Made by a program: the position numbers and the translations under genes. This document shows positions 7,634 through 15,473 of a DNA stretch of 24,306 nt, one piece after another. This DNA comes from Candidatus Kuenenbacteria bacterium CG_4_8_14_3_um_filter_39_15. Its GTDB lineage: Bacteria; Patescibacteriota; Patescibacteriia; UBA2196; GWA2-42-15. The first letter of the stretch is position 1. Every line of letters begins with the position of its first letter. Under the pieces are notes generated by a model. That model saw nothing but the letters and a program-made list of their open reading frames with translations, did not search any database and was not told where the DNA came from. The DNA is taken from the NCBI GenBank assembly GCA_002782365.1, contig PFHP01000034.1:392-24697 (forward strand). Reading direction: 5' to 3'.

Positions 7634-7709
7634 AAATTTTTAGTTTATTCTACAAAATCAGATAAAGCTTAAAGTTAAAAAAATAAAGATATTGTCACTA
7701 ATTTTAATA

Positions 7710-7734
7710 CTTATACTATAGCAATTTTAGTCAA
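7710..7734 (-). promoter_or_regulatory. Possible promoter for the zinc-finger/lspA/comM run
   Basis: On the minus strand the extended -10 TGCTATAGT occupies 7723-7715, with TTGACT at 7734-7729 too close upstream to be its normal -35. It lies between the glgA1 hairpin and the zinc-finger gene, the expected place for this run's promoter, but the spacing is poor. Confidence 0.3.
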
Positions 7735-7739
7735 ATAAT

Positions 7740-7783
7740 TCAAGTAAAATGTAAAATTTTACATTCAGTAAAATTTTACTTGA
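7740..7783 (-). terminator. Hairpin at the 3' end of glgA1 (possible terminator)
   Basis: TCAAGTAAAAT (7740-7750) and ATTTTACTTGA (7773-7783) form a perfect 11-bp stem. The right arm contains the stop codon of the glycogen synthase gene (7776-7778), and a second palindrome, GTAAAATTTTAC (7751-7762), lies in the loop. It is AT-rich, so the stem is weak, but it lies where the minus-strand sugar cluster should end. Confidence 0.5.
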
Positions 7784-9176
7784 TTAATTTTTGATATATT
7801 TTTAAATATTTTTTGGCGCTGGTTGCCCAAGAAAAATCTTTTTTCATAGAATTTTTAACCAATTTTAGCCATTTTCTTTGATTATGATAGACAGTTAGCG
7901 CCCGTTTAATAGTTTTAAACATTTCGGAAGAGTCATATTTTTTAAAACTCAAGCCGCTGTCTCTGCTAACTGTATCAACTAAGCCGCCGGTAGAACGGAC
8001 AATGGGAATAGCGCCGTATTTCATGGCAATAAGCTGGCCAAGCCCGCATGGTTCGTATTTTGAGGGCATTAAAAACATGTCGGCGCCGGCATAAATCTGG
8101 TGGGCCAGTTTCAGATCAAATTTTATGTGGGCGCTAAATCTATGTTTGTAGCGCTCATTCATTTGCCTAAAAAAATCCTCATATTCTTTGGCGCCGGTGC
8201 CAAGAATCACAAACTGCAGATTAAGCCGCATAATTTCCGCAAAGGCTTGTTTTAAAAGATCAAAACCTTTTTGCCCGGCAAGACGGGAAACCATGGCAAT
8301 CAGCGGCACATTCACAACGGTTTCAAAACCGCAGATTTTTTGCAGCTGGTTTTTATTTATATATTTGTTCCCGATATCTTCCAAACCGAATTTTTTTATA
8401 ATATCTTTGTCTTTTTTAGGATTCCAATCACTGACATTAAGACCATTCAATATGCCGCAAAGATCTTTTTTTCTTTTTTCCAGCGCGTCAGCCATATCAT
8501 AGCCGTATGCCGGAGTTAATATTTCTCGGGCGTAAGTCGGGCTGACGGTACTCACTAAATCGGCGTCTAAAATTGCCTGCCGCATCAGGTTGACACTGCC
8601 GTTTTTAATCTGATTAAAATCAGCTTCAGTAAAACCAAATTTTTCGAGTACACTTAGTTTGGTTCGTCCGGTGTAGCCAATATTGTGAATAGTAAAAACC
8701 GTTTTAGCGCCTAAGTATTTTTGTGATTTCTGTTTTTTGTATGTTTTTGTGACCAGTGCCGTTTGCCAGTCGTTGCAATGGATTATATCGGGCCGCCAGT
8801 TTAGAGAATTTTCGTCTAAAAGCTCTTTAATCAGCAGGGAAAAGGTGATAAATCTTGCGCGCTCTGATTGATCAAAAATATTTTTGGCTCGGAAAATAGG
8901 CTGGTCCAAAAAATACACGGGCACACGGGATCTTGGTAAATTTGACTGATAGATATTTAATTTATATTTTTTGATCTCGGGATAATCTTCTTTAATTTTA
9001 TAATAATATGGCATAATTACCCTGATATCCACACCTAATTCTTTCAACGCAACAGGTAAACTGCCGGCCACATCACCCAAACCGCCGAGCTTGTAAAACG
9101 GCGCGCATTCATAAGAGGCAAAAAGGATTTTTAGCTGTTTGTTTCTATGACGATTTTTTATTCTGAGAATTGGCAT
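7776..9176 (-). CDS. glgA: Glycogen/starch synthase, GT5 (first paralogue)
   Basis: The protein transfers glucose from an ADP- or UDP-glucose donor to the non-reducing end of an alpha-1,4-glucan. From ATG 9176 (MPILRIKNRHRNKQLKILFAS) it has 466 residues, normal for bacterial GlgA. The donor-binding motif K-x-G-G-L is at 29-33 (KLGGLGDVAGSLP), the HCNDWQTALV segment is mid-protein, and the GT-B C-terminal motif EPCGLGQ starts at 375, followed by STGGLVDTV. A start further upstream (TTG 9221) would overlap the preceding gene and adds no conserved sequence; ATG 9176 leaves a 10-nt gap. It is the last gene of the carbohydrate cluster. It is clearly divergent from the second copy at 12456-13940, with a shorter middle section, so the two probably differ in acceptor or priming role. 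Confidence 0.92.
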   Translation of the reverse strand: MPILRIKNRHRNKQLKILFASYECAPFYKLGGLGDVAGSLPVALKELGVDIRVIMPYYYKIKEDYPEIKKYKLNIYQSNLPRSRVPVYFLDQPIFRAKNIFDQSERARFITFSLLIKELLDENSLNWRPDIIHCNDWQTALVTKTYKKQKSQKYLGAKTVFTIHNIGYTGRTKLSVLEKFGFTEADFNQIKNGSVNLMRQAILDADLVSTVSPTYAREILTPAYGYDMADALEKRKKDLCGILNGLNVSDWNPKKDKDIIKKFGLEDIGNKYINKNQLQKICGFETVVNVPLIAMVSRLAGQKGFDLLKQAFAEIMRLNLQFVILGTGAKEYEDFFRQMNERYKHRFSAHIKFDLKLAHQIYAGADMFLMPSKYEPCGLGQLIAMKYGAIPIVRSTGGLVDTVSRDSGLSFKKYDSSEMFKTIKRALTVYHNQRKWLKLVKNSMKKDFSWATSAKKYLKIYQKLIK

Positions 9177-9186
9177 AAATACCAAA

Positions 9187-10236
9187 TTATTTATTAGGGA
9201 TTTTACTGGCCAGTTGGACAATTTTTTTTAGGAAAGCAAATTGATTTTGCCAGATTTTTTTCTTTCTTTGTTTGAATTTTCGTTTATATAGTTCACGCTT
9301 TTTAAAAACATTAAGAGCTTTCTTAAGTAAAACCACCGGCCTAAGCTCACTTGGGCTAATAACCAACTCTCTATGGTTGATAAACTTAGCAAAACTCCGG
9401 TTGCGAAGATCATAGGCAAGATTAATCTCTGGTGTGCCGGCACCAAAAGCCATAACACAGGAGTGCAACATCATGCCAATAATTAAATCAAATTTAGAAT
9501 AAACAAATTTTTGTTGTCTTGTTGGGAGATCAACTAGTTGCAGATTTTTAATCTTGAGTTCTTTTCTAATAATTGCTTCGCTGGGGTGATGGTTAAGATA
9601 ATAAATGCCGGCATTGTACTTTTTTTGGAAATAATTGGCAGTGTACTCATATGAATCCAATATCCTATCTTTATATTTGCCAAAACCCAACCAACCGGAA
9701 TAATTAATATTAAAACCAATTTTAATTTTTGGTTTTAGATTGACTTTATTGGTTTTCTTTTCTGATAAAAAAATAGCTGGATCACCAATTACTTTTATTT
9801 TTTTGTTAGCAACACCGACTTTTATTAAAAATTCCTTAGTGTAGTAATCACGAACGCCGATTAATTCGGCTTGTTGACACAAAAAACCAATAGTTTGTTT
9901 TTCCTTCACTTCCAATGCTCTAGCTCCTTCTTCTCGGATATAACCAACCCCAAAAATAACCATGGGTTTTTTAATAGCTTGGATTGTAACGATGTCATAA
10001 GGTAAAAACCAATGATAAAAAATACCACCACCACCGATAACAACTAGGTCGGCTTGATTGATTTTATTAAGCATGGCCGGTGATGCACCCTTTAACAGCT
10101 GGACTGGATAATCACGAATGGTGGCTTGTGGTATTTGTTTCTTTAAAAGCTCTTGGACTGCCTCAATAATAGCTCGATCACCCTTGTTTTTTTTGTCCCA
10201 AACATGAAGATGGGCAATAATTAACTTGGAAATCAT
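9187..10236 (-). CDS. Polysaccharide pyruvyl transferase family protein
   Basis: The family (PF04230; CsaB, WcaK) transfers pyruvate from PEP to sugars of capsules, exopolysaccharides or cell-wall polymers as ketals. The 349-residue protein shows its marks: HVWDKKNKGDRAII (11-24), DLVVIGGGGIFYHW (63-76), GVGYIREEGAR (96-105), IGVRDYYTKEFL (126-137) and MMLHSCVMAFGAGTPEI with H258. The C-terminal 45 residues are strongly basic (KKRELYKRKFKQRKKK), unusual for the family and possibly membrane- or RNA-contacting. No signal peptide is seen. It lies 23 nt after the kinase gene and 10 nt before the first glycogen synthase, so it is co-transcribed with alpha-glucan genes. Substrate is unknown: either a surface polymer or, more speculatively, the cluster's own glucan. 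Confidence 0.85.
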   Translation of the reverse strand: MISKLIIAHLHVWDKKNKGDRAIIEAVQELLKKQIPQATIRDYPVQLLKGASPAMLNKINQADLVVIGGGGIFYHWFLPYDIVTIQAIKKPMVIFGVGYIREEGARALEVKEKQTIGFLCQQAELIGVRDYYTKEFLIKVGVANKKIKVIGDPAIFLSEKKTNKVNLKPKIKIGFNINYSGWLGFGKYKDRILDSYEYTANYFQKKYNAGIYYLNHHPSEAIIRKELKIKNLQLVDLPTRQQKFVYSKFDLIIGMMLHSCVMAFGAGTPEINLAYDLRNRSFAKFINHRELVISPSELRPVVLLKKALNVFKKRELYKRKFKQRKKKIWQNQFAFLKKIVQLASKIPNK

Positions 10237-10259
10237 AAGGGATATTAAACATTTAGCCT

Positions 10260-11285
10260 TTATTGTTTTATCTGCCGGTACAAATCCTCCGACTGCGTCA
10301 ACAGCCCTTCGGCAAAACGACGGTTAACCTGATCGTCAAAAATCATAAAATAAACGGCGCTCTTCAAGGCTGTCCATGATTTGTAGAGATTAATTTTATT
10401 CTGAATTTCCTGGGGGATTTTTTTGCAGTTGAAATATGTGGAGAGAAAGATATATTCAGTATTTGAATATTCTTCAGGAGTCAGATAATTTCGCGTCATA
10501 AATTCAAACTGCTGTAAAAAGGAAGCAATGTCATAATAAACTGGGGCCAGAGTTACTTCAGAAAAATCAATAATCACTAATTGGCGGTTATTAAAGGTGT
10601 TAATAATTACATTTTCTGGGTGAAAATCACCATGAGAAAAAACAGCTTGATCTTTGATAATTGTCTGATAAAGATTTTGAAGCTTGCTAAACTGTATTAG
10701 AACTTCATGAGCCAGGTTAGTGTCTTTATTATAAGCACGGTTAACCACATTAGTCGGATCTAGAAAGACGGGCGAAAATGCATGCTTTTTGAGTTTGATA
10801 TCTTTGGTCGGTTTAATATTGTGGAGTTTTAATAAACCGAGGGCAATTGTTTGAATAGTTGACAGATCAAAATAGCCGTTTTTGATATGTTCCAGCAAAT
10901 TTTCCCCGGGCACGCCGAGGTAGAAAGCGGCCATCAGTTCATCAGAATACCAAAGCGGCCTGGGAACGATAACGTCACCCTGATGGAAACCTTGCTCATA
11001 TACTAATTTCAGAACTTGGTACATTTTTCTGCGCGCCTGGCCGGAAAAACTGACACAAAAGATTCTGCAGCGCCGACGGACTCCTGTTTCTACTTTATAA
11101 GTTAAGTCATTTTGAATGACAAAATGAAAAAAGTTATCATCACAATGGCTCTTGATAAAATGGCAATTAAGGCGCAAGACTTTAACACCCCGCTGATCAA
11201 TCTCTTTAAGCCGTGCGTTAAAAAGGCCGATGAGATATGCTTGATTGCTAATTAAACTGGGAATTTGTCGTTCTTGTTCAGTCAT
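10260..11285 (-). CDS. APH/choline-kinase-fold phosphotransferase
   Basis: The C-terminal lobe carries the catalytic motifs of the aminoglycoside phosphotransferase/kinase superfamily (PF01636): FSHGDFHPENVIIN (catalytic D220, metal-binding N225) and VIIDFSE (D240). It continues with YYDIASFLQQFEF. The N-terminal lobe (about 1-115) is less conserved and lacks an obvious glycine loop. Length is 341 residues. The start ATG overlaps the GH57 stop by 4 nt (ATGA), indicating tight translational coupling. In this setting a sugar kinase role is the best guess; maltokinase is one member of this fold that works in glycogen metabolism. No GlgE-like maltosyltransferase is in the window and the sequence does not identify the substrate. 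Antibiotic resistance is unlikely given the context. Confidence 0.8.
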   Translation of the reverse strand: MTEQERQIPSLISNQAYLIGLFNARLKEIDQRGVKVLRLNCHFIKSHCDDNFFHFVIQNDLTYKVETGVRRRCRIFCVSFSGQARRKMYQVLKLVYEQGFHQGDVIVPRPLWYSDELMAAFYLGVPGENLLEHIKNGYFDLSTIQTIALGLLKLHNIKPTKDIKLKKHAFSPVFLDPTNVVNRAYNKDTNLAHEVLIQFSKLQNLYQTIIKDQAVFSHGDFHPENVIINTFNNRQLVIIDFSEVTLAPVYYDIASFLQQFEFMTRNYLTPEEYSNTEYIFLSTYFNCKKIPQEIQNKINLYKSWTALKSAVYFMIFDDQVNRRFAEGLLTQSEDLYRQIKQ

Positions 11286-12451
11286 TTGGTTTTTCTAAAT
11301 TTACCCCAATGTTTGGTCCAGATTGCTTGATGAATTGCCAGAAACATTTTTTCAGCCATGATTTTCTTTTGGGGATTAATTTTACTAAGTGAGCGGACGG
11401 AGCGCAGCAGCTCTAAAGCGCCTTTTTCAACTTCTTCAGGATTCCAGGCTGCATAATTAAATAATTTAAAATCCTTGTCAGAAGCCCACCAAAAAGTACA
11501 GCTGGCTAAGCCTTTTTCCAGATGAAGCCGCGAAGCGAAGTGATTGGGGTCGCGTTTTCCCTGGTAATTTAATTGTAAAGCAAAATTGGCCAATTGCCAA
11601 AGTTGTTTATGAATTTTGTTTTTGGAATGCTGCCAGAGACTATAAGGAACACGATGGGTTAATTCGGCTGGTGTTGATTCCCACGATGAAGGCATGACAT
11701 TGATTTTTTCCTCTTTTCTCTTCTGAGCCAAAAATTCCGTAATAGTGAGAGTTGTCAGGTTTTCGTTTTTTAAAATATTATCCAAAATATTTTCCTGATC
11801 TTTATATTTATGGCCATAAAGTTCACCGTCAGTAGCAGTAATTACTATCTCCGGGCGTTTTTCTTGTTTCAATATTTTTTCTATTTCCTCTGGCACAAAC
11901 GTCTTGGATAGTTTTCTGTTGCGGAAAACAACATTGAGACCGATATTCTTCAGCTTATACTTTTTAGTATAATCCAGACAGCCACTATTAATTTTACCAT
12001 CAAATGATATTTCGTCTAAAATAATCCAGCGAAAACCAGCGCGTTTAATCGCCCGGGCGGTTTCATCTCCATAGGCCATTTCGGGCAGAAAAAAACCTTG
12101 CGGCTGGTAGAGTTTGCCAAAATAACGTTGGTTGATATCATAATTAATCTGAATCTGGCGCTCAACTTCTTTAATGGGCAGCAGCGGCAAAAGCGGATGA
12201 AAAGCCGCACTGCCAGTCAGCTCAATTTGCCCGCGGGCGACCAAAAATTTAAGATCATCAATTAGTTTTGTATAACCAATCTGATTAAGATATTCCGTTA
12301 AACAGGCAGTGACGTTTAAAGTAATTTTATATTGAGGATTTCGTAACAAAACTCTGACAATATTAAAATAGGCCTCCTTACTAATCCGGATTAAAAGGTC
12401 TTTTTCTAAGGTAGGAGGTTGGTAGATGTGCAAAAAATTTAACCAAAGCAT
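11282..12451 (-). CDS. GH57 family glycoside hydrolase / alpha-glucan-acting enzyme
   Basis: GH57 enzymes are alpha-amylases, 4-alpha-glucanotransferases and branching enzymes with a (beta/alpha)7 barrel. From ATG 12451 (MLWLNFLHIYQPPT) the protein has 389 residues. Conserved regions are HIYQPP (8-13; HxHQP in most members), GQIELTGSAAFHPLLPL (74-90), FFLPEMAYGDE with the nucleophile candidate E124, TATDGELYGH with the acid/base candidate D208, and SSWESTPAEL, then the GLASCTFWWAS segment. Upstream starts (12553 GTG, 12508 ATG) lie inside the preceding glycogen synthase and add unconserved residues, so 12451 is preferred (4-nt gap). The product is catalytic domain only, much shorter than characterised 650-700-residue branching or transferase forms. 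Whether it hydrolyses or transfers cannot be read from the sequence; the setting favours remodelling. Confidence 0.88.
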   Translation of the reverse strand: MLWLNFLHIYQPPTLEKDLLIRISKEAYFNIVRVLLRNPQYKITLNVTACLTEYLNQIGYTKLIDDLKFLVARGQIELTGSAAFHPLLPLLPIKEVERQIQINYDINQRYFGKLYQPQGFFLPEMAYGDETARAIKRAGFRWIILDEISFDGKINSGCLDYTKKYKLKNIGLNVVFRNRKLSKTFVPEEIEKILKQEKRPEIVITATDGELYGHKYKDQENILDNILKNENLTTLTITEFLAQKRKEEKINVMPSSWESTPAELTHRVPYSLWQHSKNKIHKQLWQLANFALQLNYQGKRDPNHFASRLHLEKGLASCTFWWASDKDFKLFNYAAWNPEEVEKGALELLRSVRSLSKINPQKKIMAEKMFLAIHQAIWTKHWGKFRKTK

Positions 12452-12455
12452 AAAA

Positions 12456-13940
12456 TCAGGTCTTTTTGTCTTTATAGACCGCAATTGCTTTTCTGAATAA
12501 TCTGACATAAAGCGCCGCCGGCAAATTCCAAGAAAAAGATATTTGCATGCCACGGATAATTAGCCGCCGCCAGATTTTTTTATTTTTGTAATATTCCAAA
12601 GCTCTGACGATAGCACCGTAAAGCGACAAGGGACTATAAGTCAAAAAAGTAAAGCCATTACCGTTCAAATTTTTAAAATCAAAATTGGTAATGGTATCTT
12701 TCAAACCGCCAATGGAACGAACAATTGGAATGCAACCATAACGCAAGGCTTTCATTTGATTAATGCCGCAAGGTTCTGAAGTGGAAGGCAGTAAAAACAT
12801 GTCACCGCCGGCATAAAGGCTGGTTTCATATTTCGGCCCGTCGCTGGCCCAGGAAACCCAGGCAAGCTTGGTAGGATAGCTTTTCATAATCTTTTTAATC
12901 TCACTGATGTAATTTTTATCGCCATCACCCATAATAATCATCTGGATATTCAGATGCAGCAGGATATCAAGCGCTTTTAAAATTAATTCAAATCCTTTCT
13001 GGTGGGTGATCCGTGATGACATGACAATCAGAGGAATTTCTTTATCTTGAGTCAGGCCATATCTTTTTTGGATAAATAATTTGTCTGTTTCACGCCGGCC
13101 AATTTGTCCGAATGAATAATTTTCCTTAAGGCCCGGGTCAGTTTGAGGATTATAGTCATCATGGTCAATGCCATTAATAATGCCGTATAGGCGATCCTGG
13201 CGGTTGCGCAGTAAAATGTGCAGCCCCTGGCCTTTTTCTTGTTCCAAAATCTCTTGGGCATAAGTTTCTGAAACGGTGTTAATAATATCGGCATTCAAAA
13301 TGGCGTGTTTGACAAAATTTATATTCTCCAGTTCTGGATCATTAAAAAACGGCAATTTTGACTTGCCATCATCTCTTTCTTCCGACGGCACTTCCCACCA
13401 GGCATGACCGAGCTGGAAGATCAGGTTATGAATGGTAAAGACGGTGGCAGCCCTGGAAAGGATTGACGAATCTTTAAAATCACGATTAATGAAATAGGGA
13501 ATCAGGCCGGTATGCCAATCATGACATTGAATAATGTCAACGGGGAATTTTAGTCTGGTCAGCAGTTTTAAAGCGGCCAAATCAAACAGTAAAAACCTGG
13601 CGTTTTCATGGCTGGAGCCGTATATTTCTTTGCGCCGCGAAAAATATTTTTCATTTTCTATAAAATAGATAGACACGCCCTTAGTCAGCTCGCCCAACCA
13701 GTAATTGACGTCCAGGCTATTTTTATCATCAATTTTAACTTTTATTTTTTCTTGATACAATTTCAAATGATATTTTTTCTTATCAATTATTTTGCCATAA
13801 AGTGGCGTAATGCAAATTATTTTATGGCTTAAACGGTTTAAAGCGCGCGGCAAAGAACCGGCGACATCGGCCAGCCCGCCAGTTTTAGAAAACGGAGCAA
13901 TTTCTGAAGAGATGGAGACGATATTTAAATTTTTTGCCAT
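12456..13940 (-). CDS. glgA: Glycogen/starch synthase, GT5 (second paralogue)
   Basis: The 494-residue protein is a full-length GT-B fold glucan synthase. KTGGLADVAGSLP (19-31) is the K-x-G-G-L donor-binding motif, CHDWHTGLIPYF and ATVFTIHNLIFQG-like segments follow, SSRITHQKGFELI starts the second domain, and EPCGINQMKALRYG (from 389) with SIGGLKDTI is the C-terminal motif. It resembles typical bacterial GlgA more closely than the 7776-9176 copy in length and in the FTIHNL segment before the interdomain linker. It starts 3 nt after ruvC and ends 4 nt before the GH57 gene, so synthase and glucan-remodelling enzyme should be made together. No ADP-glucose pyrophosphorylase or phosphorylase is present in this window. 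Confidence 0.93.
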   Translation of the reverse strand: MAKNLNIVSISSEIAPFSKTGGLADVAGSLPRALNRLSHKIICITPLYGKIIDKKKYHLKLYQEKIKVKIDDKNSLDVNYWLGELTKGVSIYFIENEKYFSRRKEIYGSSHENARFLLFDLAALKLLTRLKFPVDIIQCHDWHTGLIPYFINRDFKDSSILSRAATVFTIHNLIFQLGHAWWEVPSEERDDGKSKLPFFNDPELENINFVKHAILNADIINTVSETYAQEILEQEKGQGLHILLRNRQDRLYGIINGIDHDDYNPQTDPGLKENYSFGQIGRRETDKLFIQKRYGLTQDKEIPLIVMSSRITHQKGFELILKALDILLHLNIQMIIMGDGDKNYISEIKKIMKSYPTKLAWVSWASDGPKYETSLYAGGDMFLLPSTSEPCGINQMKALRYGCIPIVRSIGGLKDTITNFDFKNLNGNGFTFLTYSPLSLYGAIVRALEYYKNKKIWRRLIIRGMQISFSWNLPAALYVRLFRKAIAVYKDKKT

Positions 13941-13943
13941 AGA

Positions 13944-14411
13944 TTATTGACTATGCGCACAAGTAATGGCCACGGCCAGAGCATCGGCTGCATCGTCGGG
14001 TTTGATGGTTTCACTTAAGTTTAAAATCACTTTAACCATCTGCTGGATTTGATTTTTATCCGCCCGGCCATAACCAGTGAGCGCTTGTTTAATCTGCAGT
14101 GGGGTGTATTCATAAACGGGTAATTTACTTTGCATGGCAGTAGCCAGGATTACTCCGCGGGCTTCGCCGACCTTCAAAGCAGTTTTGACATTCTTACAAA
14201 AAAACAACTCCTCAACCGCCAGGATATCCGGCTTATATTTCTCTATAATTTTTTTAAGCCCTCGGGCAATCGTGGCTAACCTTTCTGGATGCTTATTTTT
14301 TGGGCTAGTCAAGATACACCCCGAAGCAATTAACTGTAAGGTTTTATTTTTATCTTCTAAAATTCCATAGCCGACGATTGCCACGCCAGGATCAATGCCG
14401 AGAATTTTCAT
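13944..14411 (-). CDS. ruvC: Crossover junction endodeoxyribonuclease RuvC
   Basis: RuvC resolves Holliday junctions as a dimer in the RuvABC pathway. From ATG 14411 (MKILGIDPGVAIVGYGI) the protein has 155 residues. The catalytic acidic residues are visible: D7 (GIDPG), E67 (AVEELFF), and D140/D143 (KPDDAADALA); YGRADKNQIQQMV is also typical. A TTG two codons upstream is not needed. yebC lies upstream, a common bacterial adjacency, but ruvA and ruvB are not in this window. The gene is 3 nt before glgA, so a housekeeping recombination gene appears to lead the sugar cluster, probably as a transcriptional convenience. Confidence 0.96.
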   Translation of the reverse strand: MKILGIDPGVAIVGYGILEDKNKTLQLIASGCILTSPKNKHPERLATIARGLKKIIEKYKPDILAVEELFFCKNVKTALKVGEARGVILATAMQSKLPVYEYTPLQIKQALTGYGRADKNQIQQMVKVILNLSETIKPDDAADALAVAITCAHSQ

Positions 14412-14426
14412 ACACAAATGAATTTA

Positions 14427-14536
14427 CCCTGAGGAGCTTGCGACGAGGGGGGTCCTGTTGTAAGTAGCTCGGAGTATTAATAAATAGTATTACTGTTTTT
14501 CACGGGATTCTTCAGCCGCTCCGTGCGGCTTCAGAA
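14427..14536. repeat. Hairpin-bearing spacer between yebC and ruvC
   Basis: The 141-nt spacer holds no gene. AGCCGC (14514-14519) and GCGGCT (14525-14530) form a GC-rich hairpin with loop TCCGT, extended by TTCT/AGAA (14508-14511/14533-14536) across a 2-nt mismatch. A second GC-rich element, CCCTGAGGAGCTTGCGACGAGGG (14427-14449), has complementary ends and resembles dispersed CCCTGAG...AAGGG-type intergenic repeats. No T-run follows on the minus strand, so these look more like repeats or mRNA-processing hairpins than a terminator. Confidence 0.5.
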
Positions 14537-14552
14537 TAAATTCTTTTTTTCC

Positions 14553-15308
14553 TTACGCTAAATTAGTGTAATAATCGCTCACCTCATCAAGTTCATCAAG
14601 GCTGCCTAAAATTTTGGCCACCTTGGCCAATGTCTCATTATCAATGTCCTTGGGGTCTTTAGCGACCATCTCAAGACCAGCCGAATTTATTTTAACTCCT
14701 GAATTTTCTAATTTTTCTTTAACTGCTTTTAGTTCTTCGGGTCTGGTGTAAATAGTAAAGCCGTCTTCATCTTTAATATAATCCTCTGCTCCAGAGTCAA
14801 TAATTTTCATTTCTAAATCTCCCTGTTCCCTGTCTGCCCCGCCTTGTTTGACGAGGCCGGGGTTAATTGTTCCCTGTACATTGATTCTTATTACTCCTTT
14901 ATTCTCAAATTGCCAAGAGACACTATGCAGATCAACAAACTGGCCGCCATTTTTAGTGATGGCAGTTTTAATATCAGCCAGCGCCCTGTTTTTATTATCC
15001 GACAGGCATTTAATAATGACAGCAACTTGGCCGGGTAACAGTGCTCCATAAGTTAGATCTTCAATCACCGCTCCTTTTAATTCACCCGTGCCACGTTTGA
15101 TGGCGCGCTCAATATTATCTTTGGGCATATTGACAGCCTTAGCGCGCTCAATGGCTAGACGTAACTTAAAATTAGCCTCGGGGTCTGTCCCGCCCTCTTT
15201 AACAGCCACGGTGATGGTATTGCCAAGTTTAGTAAAAATATTGCCGCGCTGGGCATCTTTTGATTCTTTAGTTCTTTTAATGGTGGCCCATTTAGAATGT
15301 CCGGACAT
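14553..15308 (-). CDS. yebC: YebC/TACO1 family protein
   Basis: The family is described both as DNA-binding regulators and, more recently, as ribosome-associated factors that help translate proline-rich stretches. From ATG 15308 (MSGHSKWATIKRTKESKDAQRG, the universal family start) the protein has 251 residues. Conserved parts are FTKLGNTITVAVKEGG, PEANFKLRLAIERAKAVNMPKDNIERAIKRGTG, YGALLPGQVAVIIKCLSDNKNR and the C-terminal SDYYTNLA. Between KGVIRINV and IDSGAEDY the family normally has only a few residues before the helix; here about 18 residues (GTINPGLVKQGGADREQG) are encoded by a palindromic element flanked by direct repeats. A longer upstream reading exists but has no conserved residues. 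The gene diverges from rplS. Confidence 0.95.
   Translation of the reverse strand: MSGHSKWATIKRTKESKDAQRGNIFTKLGNTITVAVKEGGTDPEANFKLRLAIERAKAVNMPKDNIERAIKRGTGELKGAVIEDLTYGALLPGQVAVIIKCLSDNKNRALADIKTAITKNGGQFVDLHSVSWQFENKGVIRINVQGTINPGLVKQGGADREQGDLEMKIIDSGAEDYIKDEDGFTIYTRPEELKAVKEKLENSGVKINSAGLEMVAKDPKDIDNETLAKVAKILGSLDELDEVSDYYTNLA
14824..14877. repeat. In-frame palindromic insert in yebC flanked by 10-bp direct repeats
   Basis: TGTTCCCTGT occurs at 14824-14833 and exactly again at 14868-14877. Between them lies a GC-rich hairpin: CCCCGCCT (14837-14844) against AGGCCGGGG (14854-14862), with one bulged base. The element adds about 18 codons inside a conserved region of YebC without breaking the frame. 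Paired direct repeats around a palindrome fit insertion of a small mobile repeat or a duplication by slippage. Confidence 0.65.
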
Positions 15309-15425
15309 AGTTTGGTGGTTAAATAATGACCTGCACCTTTTATTAATAAAATTAATATTGCTTACAATTAAGCCTATCATTTTGAAGCTAAAAAATCAAG
15401 GGTATGCCGTAGCAGTTGACACTAT

Positions 15426-15454
15426 TTGAGAAATGATATAAAGTGTATGATAAT
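15426..15454 (+). promoter_or_regulatory. Promoter for rplS
   Basis: TTGAGA (15426-15431) and GATAAT (15449-15454) have a 17-nt spacer; the predicted start near 15461 leaves a short leader of about 13 nt without a Shine-Dalgarno. TTGACA at 15416-15421 with TATAAA at 15437-15442 (15-nt spacer) is an alternative. Confidence 0.45.
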
Positions 15455-15473
15455 TAGTATTTAACTTAATTAT

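Noticed and set aside
9177..9221. Upstream TTG start for the first glycogen synthase
   Set aside because: It overlaps the pyruvyl transferase end by 35 nt and adds residues with no family similarity; ATG 9176 fits better.
10260..11285. Aminoglycoside resistance gene
   Set aside because: Only the broad APH fold motifs are present; the gene is translationally coupled to glucan enzymes, which points to a sugar-type substrate.
12452..12553. Upstream starts for the GH57 gene
   Set aside because: They lie within the C-terminal coding region of glgA; GH57 proteins start at the MLWxNFLHIYQPP segment, ATG 12451.
10260..13940. GlgE-type maltose-1-phosphate pathway (maltokinase plus maltosyltransferase)
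   Set aside because: Only the kinase fold is present; no GlgE or trehalose synthase is in the window and the kinase substrate cannot be read from sequence.
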